A stretch of DNA of 64,000 bases from CAZGXI01 sp964529715 (GTDB lineage Bacteria > Chloroflexota > Anaerolineae > Aggregatilineales > Ch27). Both the position numbers and the translations under genes were made by a program. The stretch covers positions 1 to 64,000 of the forward strand of contig CAZGXI010000016.1 of NCBI GenBank assembly GCA_964529715.1, given 5' to 3'. The notes under the pieces are model-generated. The model was not told the DNA's origin. It saw only the letters and a list, made by a program, of their open reading frames with translations, and made no database searches. Positions 58,560 through 64,000 of this stretch are shown one piece after another (positions within the stretch are counted from its first letter, which is position 1; the number at the start of each line of letters is the position of its first letter).

Positions 58560-59288
58560 ATGTCCAGAGATGATTTCAACCGCGGCGACTTCACGTTCGG
58601 CGGCGATGAGTTCGGAGAGGAGGAGCCGTTTGCTGACTTCGACATGGGCGAAGAGAGCGACGTGCCCGAATTCGGCGACCAGGAGGTTGCCGCCGAGCGC
58701 AGCGAGACTATCTTTGGTCTGCGCCGCCCCTTTTTCTTCCTGCTGCTGGGTGCTGGGGCGTTGTTCTGTGTGGTGCTGTTGATCGTCGTGGCGATCATCC
58801 TGGCGAATCAAGGGCCGTCGGATATTGACCTGACCGTGACCAGCGTCCTGGCAACCAATACTTATGTCGCCGCCGCGCTGAACATGACCGAGACACGCAA
58901 CGCCATCACCAACACGCCCACGCCGACCTTCACGCCGACGGCGACCTTTACCGCGACGCCGACCGAGACGCCGACCGCCACGCCGGAGACGCCCACACCG
59001 GCAGTCCTGTTGATGACGCCGACGCCCCAGGTGCTGGATACCAGCGCCATCAACCAGACGGCGACGGCCATTGCCGCCATCCTGCTCGGCGGCACGCCCA
59101 CGCCGGAGGAAGGCGTGCCGCTCGGCGAGGTCGTGACGGCCACGCCCACACTGTCTGGCCTGCCGCAGACCGGCCTTTTCGATGACTTCGGGGGCGGCGG
59201 CGGGATTACCGGCCTGGCGACGGCGGGCCTGGCCGCGTTGGGACTGGCGGCGGTGATCTTCGTGGCGCGCCGTCTACGCACGCAGTGA
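58560..59288 (+). CDS. Membrane protein ending in LPQTG-type sorting-like signal
   Basis: 242 residues. An acidic N-terminal segment, one TM helix ('FFFLLLGAGALFCVVLLIVV'), an external stalk rich in 'TPTPTFTPTATFTATPTETP', then 'LSGLPQTGLFDD', a Gly-rich spacer and a second hydrophobic helix with a basic tail ('VIFVARRLRTQ'). LPQTG plus hydrophobic helix plus Arg tail is the arrangement of sortase substrates. Unusually, it has an N-terminal anchor instead of a signal peptide. Last gene of the 47-59 kb block; a terminator follows. Confidence 0.7.
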   Translation: MSRDDFNRGDFTFGGDEFGEEEPFADFDMGEESDVPEFGDQEVAAERSETIFGLRRPFFFLLLGAGALFCVVLLIVVAIILANQGPSDIDLTVTSVLATNTYVAAALNMTETRNAITNTPTPTFTPTATFTATPTETPTATPETPTPAVLLMTPTPQVLDTSAINQTATAIAAILLGGTPTPEEGVPLGEVVTATPTLSGLPQTGLFDDFGGGGGITGLATAGLAALGLAAVIFVARRLRTQ

Positions 59289-59345
59289 CCGGGCCATGCC
59301 GTGTCTGGCATCCCGACGCCAGAGGACAGGCAACCTTGATTGAGA

Positions 59346-59370
59346 GGGCGGCGTGATGCGTCGCCCTTTT
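59346..59370 (+). terminator. Rho-independent terminator-like hairpin
   Basis: GGGCGGCG-TGATG-CGTCGCCC followed by TTTT, about 58 bases after the LPQTG gene stop. Confidence 0.65.
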
Positions 59371-59470
59371 CATGTTGCGCCGGCGGATTATATGCCGACT
59401 CTGGAATTTTGCGTTAAAACAAAGCCTGCACACCGCCGATTGAAAGCGCCGCCTGTATGCAAGGGGGATC

Positions 59471-60847
59471 ATGTCGGGCAAGTCTTTTATCTACTACCGT
59501 AACAACGATTTGAAGCGCGTGTTGGACTTGCTGGCGACCGATCACTGTGTGGCGGTGATCGGCCTCAGCAACTTCGGCAAATCCGTCTTGTTGCGCGCCT
59601 TGCAAACGCCCGATGTGATGCAGCACCTTCAGGCGCGGATCGGCGTGCCGTTGCTGTTCGTCTATGTGGACTGCAACCGGATGCTGGAACTGTCGCCGCG
59701 CGGCTTTTACGAGGCCACCCTGCGTGCTGCGCTGGAGACGTTAATCGCTGCCGACGACCCACTGCGCGCCCAGGTAGACGCGCAGTACCGCATTGTCGTC
59801 TCGCCGCCCAACGATTTCGCCATACCACTGGCTTTCAATGACGCTCTGGTGATGCTGGTTGAGAGTGGAAAGCGGCGCGTCGTCCTGCTGCTGGACGAGT
59901 TCGACCAGGTACTGGACGGCATCGAGACGCGCGTGCTGCTCAACCTGCGCGCTCTGCGCGACCGCTACGGCGCTGCCCTCGGCTATGTCACCGCCACCAT
60001 CGCGCCGTTGGCGCGGGGCCGCCAGGACGATGACGTGGCGGAGTTTGCCGAGTTATTCGACACCGGCAAGGTGTTCCTTGGCCCGCTTTCGGCCCAGGAG
60101 ACGCGCAGCATGGCGGCAGCCCTGTTTGCCGCCGCTGGGGATTCCCTGGATGAGCCGGAAAGCGCCTTTGTGGCCGCGCAGGCGGGCGGGCATCCTGGCC
60201 TGATCCAGGCGGTGGTGCAGATGCTGCTTCAGGTCGAAAGTGGTGCGCCGGGTCGCTTTCAGCAGCAGGCATTTGAGCTGGCGAACGCTGCCCTGGAACA
60301 CGACCGCCTGATCGGTAATGAACTGGCCCGTTTGTGGGCGCAGCTTTCCTCAAATGAGCAGCAGGCCGTCATCGACCTGGTGACGTTGGACCGCCTGCCG
60401 GAGGAGATGCGCCCGGTGTTGGAGCAGCGCGGCCTATTGCGTCCTCCAGAGGACGGCGTGGGTTCTCCTCAATTGTTCAGCCAGCTTTTTGCCCGCTTTG
60501 CCCGTCGTCAGGCACTGCATCGTCGGGAACGGCCCAGTGGGGTGTGGATTGACACCGATTCAGGTGAGGTGTGGGTCGATGGCTACGCCGTCCCCACGCT
60601 GACCGACCTGGAATACCGCCTGCTGCTGCTGTTATATGGCCGCCTGGACAAGCTGTGCGACAAATTCCAACTGGTCGAGGCGGTCTGGGGGCAGGAGTAC
60701 ATCGACGATGTAGACGACGCCCGCATCGAAAAGCTGGTCAGCCGCCTGCGCGCCAAATTGGAAGATCACCCCGGCGCGGTTCGCTATCTTGTGACGTTGC
60801 GAGGACGTGGCTACCGGCTGTCCAGCACCCCGGAAGCTATATCCTGA
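59471..60847 (+). CDS. AAA/STAND-like ATPase with C-terminal OmpR-type winged helix
   Basis: 458 residues. N-terminal half is a P-loop ATPase: Walker A 'VIGLSNFGKSVLLRAL', Walker B 'RVVLLLDEFDQVL', and a sensor-like 'GYVTATIAPLARGRQ'. The middle is helical. The C-terminal 100 residues are an OmpR/PhoB-type DNA-binding domain ('TLTDLEYRLLLLLYGRLDKL', 'LVSRLRAKLEDHPGAVRYLV', 'TLRGRGYRL'). It has no receiver domain, so DNA binding may be controlled by ATP or a partner. Strong AAGGGGGATC site before the ATG. Likely transcription regulator. Confidence 0.75.
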   Translation: MSGKSFIYYRNNDLKRVLDLLATDHCVAVIGLSNFGKSVLLRALQTPDVMQHLQARIGVPLLFVYVDCNRMLELSPRGFYEATLRAALETLIAADDPLRAQVDAQYRIVVSPPNDFAIPLAFNDALVMLVESGKRRVVLLLDEFDQVLDGIETRVLLNLRALRDRYGAALGYVTATIAPLARGRQDDDVAEFAELFDTGKVFLGPLSAQETRSMAAALFAAAGDSLDEPESAFVAAQAGGHPGLIQAVVQMLLQVESGAPGRFQQQAFELANAALEHDRLIGNELARLWAQLSSNEQQAVIDLVTLDRLPEEMRPVLEQRGLLRPPEDGVGSPQLFSQLFARFARRQALHRRERPSGVWIDTDSGEVWVDGYAVPTLTDLEYRLLLLLYGRLDKLCDKFQLVEAVWGQEYIDDVDDARIEKLVSRLRAKLEDHPGAVRYLVTLRGRGYRLSSTPEAIS

Positions 60848-61071
60848 ATAAAAAATCTTTTTTCCGCTGTGAAAATACATAAAATCAATGCTATACTTAC
60901 GGTGAAGTGATTGTTGATCAGGATGCGATGGTGGGAAGGGAATAGTCCTGACGGCTTGTTCGCGTCATTCCGCCTATCCGGCGCTGCCGGTCGTTCACGC
61001 CCAAAGATCGCCTTTCATACATCTTTCCCGGCACGGGATAATGCCTGCTATACGGCGCGGCGGGGTGAAAT

Positions 61072-64000
61072 ATGACCTTACGCATCAAAGCACTGTTGAT
61101 GATCGGTCTGACCCTGGTCGGGCTGATCGGGGCGCTGCTGGTGGCGTCGCAGATGATCTTGTTGCGCAGCTTCGCCGACCTGGAGGAGCAGTATCTGCGC
61201 CGCGATCTTCAGCGTGCGGTCAATGCCATCGCCGGGCAAGCCAACACCATGACCATCTCGCTACGGGATTGGGCGCACTGGGACGCCACGTACCGTTTTA
61301 TACAGGATGCCCGCCAGACATACGTCGCTGAGAATCTCGCCGACGCGACGCTGATCAATTTGCAGGTGGGCCTGATGGTCTTTGTCAACGCTTCTGGCGA
61401 CGTGGTCTTTACCAAAGCTGTCGATCTGGTGCGGGAACAGGAAACCGCCCTGCCTGCCGGTCTGGACGATTATCTGACTGCTGCGAGTCCCCTGCTGAAC
61501 TATGCGGATGAGACTGATGATGTGCAGGGGCTGTTGTTGCTGCCGGATGGTCCGTATCTCGTCGTCGCCATGCCCGTACTGACTTCGGAGGAACAAGGTC
61601 CACCTGCGGGTGTGCTGATCTGGGGGCGCCCCCTGGATGCAGCCTGGGTCGCCGCTCTGTCTGCGTCGTTGTCCCTATCGCTGTCCATGCGTGTTTTCGA
61701 CGATCCTGCTCTGCCAGATGATTTTCGCCAGGCCGGGCTGTCTTTACAATCGTCCACCGCGATTCACCCGCTGAACTCGCATATGATTGCCGGATATATC
61801 CTGTTCCCAGACATTGCCGGCAATCCGGCCTTGATTCTGCGGGTCGAAACCTCCCGCAGCATCTATGCGCAAGGACAGACCAGCCTGTTCTATTTTTTGC
61901 TTGCGCTGCTGGTGGCCGGTCTGGTCCAGGGCGCTATTATGATGGTGCTGTTAGAAAAGACGGTGCTGGCCCGGCTGATTCGTCTGGGAGCCAGTGTGCG
62001 TTGGATCGGCGCGAACCGCGACTTCGCCGCGCGGGTGCACATACATGGAGCGGATGAATTGGCCGACGTGGGAAACACCGTCAACGACATGTTGGCGGCC
62101 CTCCAGGAGTCTCAGGAGGCATTGCGTCGGGCGCACGAGAATCTAGAGGAACTGGTCGCCGAGCGAACGGCTGATCTTTCCGCAGCCAATCTGCTGCTGC
62201 AAGAGCAGATCGCCGAGCGCCAGCAGGCCGAGGATTCTCTATCGCGCGAACGCCGCCTGTTGCGCACGCTGATCGACAGCCTGCCGGACTACGTGTATGT
62301 CAAAGATACGCAGGGGCGCTTTCTGTTGACCAATGTGGCCCTGGCCTGCTATCTGTTTGGCCTGCCCGCGCCGGAAAACGCCATCGGCAAAACAGATTTT
62401 GACTTCTTTCCGCCGGACCTGGCCGAACGTTATCGCGCCGACGAGCAGGAGTTGATCCGGTCTGGCCAGGCGCTGATTAACCGCGAGGAGCCGTCGCTGG
62501 GCTGGCAGGGGCAGCAAAGCTGGGTGTTGACGACCAAAGTGCCGCTGTACGACAGCGCAGGAAACATCAGCGGTATCGTCGGCGTGGGCCGTGACATCAC
62601 CCTGCGTCGGGAGATCGAAGAGGCCCTGGCGCGGGAGCGCCGCCTGCTGCGCACGTTGATCGACAGCTTGCCGGACTACGTCTATGTTAAGGACACGCAG
62701 AGCCGCTTCCTGATCGCCAACGTGCAAACGGCCAAAGGCATGGGCGCTGCCTCGCCGGACGATCTGTTGGGCAAGACCGACGACGACTTCTATGCCCCGG
62801 TATATGCCAGGCGCTATCGCGCCGACGAGCAGGAGGTCATCCGATCCGGTTTGCCGTTGGTCAATCGAGAAGAACCCGTGCCCGACCAGCAGGGGAACGT
62901 CCGCTGGTTTCTGACGACCAAAGTGCCGCTGCGCGATCCCCAAGATGGCGTGGTCGGACTGGTCGGCGTTAGCCGGGACATTACGCCGCTCAAGCAGGCC
63001 GAGGAAGAACTACGCCGGGCGCACGACGAACTCGAACGGCGCGTGGAGGAGCGCACTGCCGAACTGTCGCAGGCCAATGCCATCCTCACGGAGCAGGTGG
63101 CCGAGCGCCAGCGCGCCGAAGAAGCCCTGGCGCAGGAGCGTAACCTGCTGCGCACGCTGATCGATAACCTGCCGGATTACGTCTATGTTAAGGACCGCCA
63201 GAGCCGCATTCTGCTAAACAATGTGGCCCATGCCTGCCATCTGTTCGGCCTGGCCTCGCCCGAAGAGGCCATCGGTAAGACCGACTTCGATTTCTTTTTG
63301 CCGGAACAGGCCGAGCAGTTCTATGCCATTGAGCAGGCCGTCATGCGCTCCGGTCAGCCCATGCTCGATGTGGAAGAACCTTGCATCGACCGATTGGGCA
63401 ACCTGCGCTGGATGCTGACCACGATTGTGCCGCTGCGCGACGGTCGCGGCGACGTGATCGGACTGGTCGGTGTTTCGCACGATCATACCGAGCGCAAGCG
63501 GTCTGAGGCTGCGCTGCAAGCCTCTGAGGCTGCCGAGCGCGAGCAGCGGGTGCTGGCCGAAGCCCTGCGCGATACGGCTGCTGTCCTCGGCAGCACGCTC
63601 GATCTAACCGAAATTTTGGACCGCATTCTGGATAACGTAGATCGGGTCGTTCCTTTCAATTCCGGCGGTATCGGCCTGGTCGAAGAGGACACGGTGCGGC
63701 TGGTTCGCTGCCGGGGCTATACGCCGGCGTTTCAGGAAGAGATGATGGCGCTGCGCCTCCCGGTAAGCGCTGTGCCCTATATCCGCCAGATCGTCGAGAC
63801 TGGGCGGGCGGTGGTTTTCCCGCACTTTAAAGACCAATTTCCAGAGATGGCCTCATTGTGGGCCGAATCATATATCGCCGCGCCGTTTCAGGTGGGAGGA
63901 CAGGTGACTGGGTTTGTGAGTCTGGAGAGCACCACGCCGGGCTTCTACAACGAAACCCACGCCGACCGCTTGCAGGCTTTTGCCGATCAGGCTGCCATCG
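61072..64000 (+). CDS. Sensor protein with CHASE4-like domain, HAMP, three PAS domains and GAF (partial)
   Basis: At least 976 residues; the gene runs off the right edge. Order: TM helix ('LLMIGLTLVGLIGALLVASQ'), extracellular CHASE4-like domain ('RDWAHWDATYRFIQDARQTY'), TM helix ('FYFLLALLVAGLVQGAIMMV'), HAMP ('LGASVRWIGANRDFAARVHI'), coiled coil, three PAS repeats each opening 'LLRTLIDSLPDYVYVKDTQ' or a close variant, coiled coils between them, and a GAF domain ('FNSGGIGLVEEDTVRLVRCR'). The kinase or output domain is beyond the window. The starting ATG is inferred; the preceding region is AT-rich. Confidence 0.85.
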   Translation, partial: MTLRIKALLMIGLTLVGLIGALLVASQMILLRSFADLEEQYLRRDLQRAVNAIAGQANTMTISLRDWAHWDATYRFIQDARQTYVAENLADATLINLQVGLMVFVNASGDVVFTKAVDLVREQETALPAGLDDYLTAASPLLNYADETDDVQGLLLLPDGPYLVVAMPVLTSEEQGPPAGVLIWGRPLDAAWVAALSASLSLSLSMRVFDDPALPDDFRQAGLSLQSSTAIHPLNSHMIAGYILFPDIAGNPALILRVETSRSIYAQGQTSLFYFLLALLVAGLVQGAIMMVLLEKTVLARLIRLGASVRWIGANRDFAARVHIHGADELADVGNTVNDMLAALQESQEALRRAHENLEELVAERTADLSAANLLLQEQIAERQQAEDSLSRERRLLRTLIDSLPDYVYVKDTQGRFLLTNVALACYLFGLPAPENAIGKTDFDFFPPDLAERYRADEQELIRSGQALINREEPSLGWQGQQSWVLTTKVPLYDSAGNISGIVGVGRDITLRREIEEALARERRLLRTLIDSLPDYVYVKDTQSRFLIANVQTAKGMGAASPDDLLGKTDDDFYAPVYARRYRADEQEVIRSGLPLVNREEPVPDQQGNVRWFLTTKVPLRDPQDGVVGLVGVSRDITPLKQAEEELRRAHDELERRVEERTAELSQANAILTEQVAERQRAEEALAQERNLLRTLIDNLPDYVYVKDRQSRILLNNVAHACHLFGLASPEEAIGKTDFDFFLPEQAEQFYAIEQAVMRSGQPMLDVEEPCIDRLGNLRWMLTTIVPLRDGRGDVIGLVGVSHDHTERKRSEAALQASEAAEREQRVLAEALRDTAAVLGSTLDLTEILDRILDNVDRVVPFNSGGIGLVEEDTVRLVRCRGYTPAFQEEMMALRLPVSAVPYIRQIVETGRAVVFPHFKDQFPEMASLWAESYIAAPFQVGGQVTGFVSLESTTPGFYNETHADRLQAFADQAAI

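Overview
This window is a high-GC bacterial chromosome segment. Gene content and style point to the phylum Chloroflexota, probably an Anaerolineae-like lineage (inference): Pro/Thr-rich 'TPT' stalks, proteins full of PDWL motifs, an orphan MutL/GlmL-like ATPase, DUF951, DUF6754-like and DUF2723 proteins, SMF-like TIR–sulfatase-modifying-factor proteins, and many dispersed REP-like palindromes. I see no rRNA, tRNA, CRISPR array or phage.

Layout. 0–9.4 kb: the tail of a secreted immune-inhibitor-A-like protein, a GNAT enzyme, a PUR-domain nucleic-acid-binding protein, a large hybrid sensor kinase and mostly minus-strand housekeeping/unknown genes (glycosyltransferase, M42 aminopeptidase, YtxH-like). 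9.4–18 kb: an AmmeMemoRadiSam radical SAM enzyme split by a 446-residue intein, an SRPBCC protein, a two-gene unit behind an SOS-box-like operator, a prephenate-dehydrogenase-like protein, HD and site-2 protease genes. 18–22.2 kb: a peroxiredoxin whose peroxidatic cysteine is an in-frame TGA (predicted selenocysteine), an aminotransferase, a TIR–SUMF1 gene broken by a TAG codon, and a REP-associated tyrosine transposase (RAYT) carrying a perfect REP palindrome in its own coding sequence. 22.2–36.7 kb: lipoprotein, HEAT-like, membrane, DUF5131, glycosidase, two large multi-pass membrane proteins, acetyltransferases and a DNA methyltransferase. Repeats interrupt several of these in frame. 36.7–47.3 kb: TPR/PPC protein, CoaE–GNAT fusion, YceI with a MarR regulator, phosphoesterase, PfkB/Nudix/HIT/arginase-like run, RsgA, SH3b/FecR-like secreted protein.

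47.4–59.3 kb is a co-directional block (+ strand) of envelope-type genes: DUF6754-like membrane protein, two further multi-pass proteins, a 1226-residue protein with about a dozen PDW motifs, a secreted propeller-like protein, an orphan MutL-like ASKHA ATPase with a duplicated basic tail motif, a KOW-like protein and an LPQTG-ending protein. I infer a membrane-associated assembly of unknown function. The window ends with an AAA ATPase fused to an OmpR-type winged helix and a multi-PAS sensor cut off by the right edge.

At least seven dispersed repeat families are present. No gap between genes reaches 300 bases; the larger gaps (7.3, 13.7, 14.6, 25.4, 53.7 kb) hold these repeats and little else.
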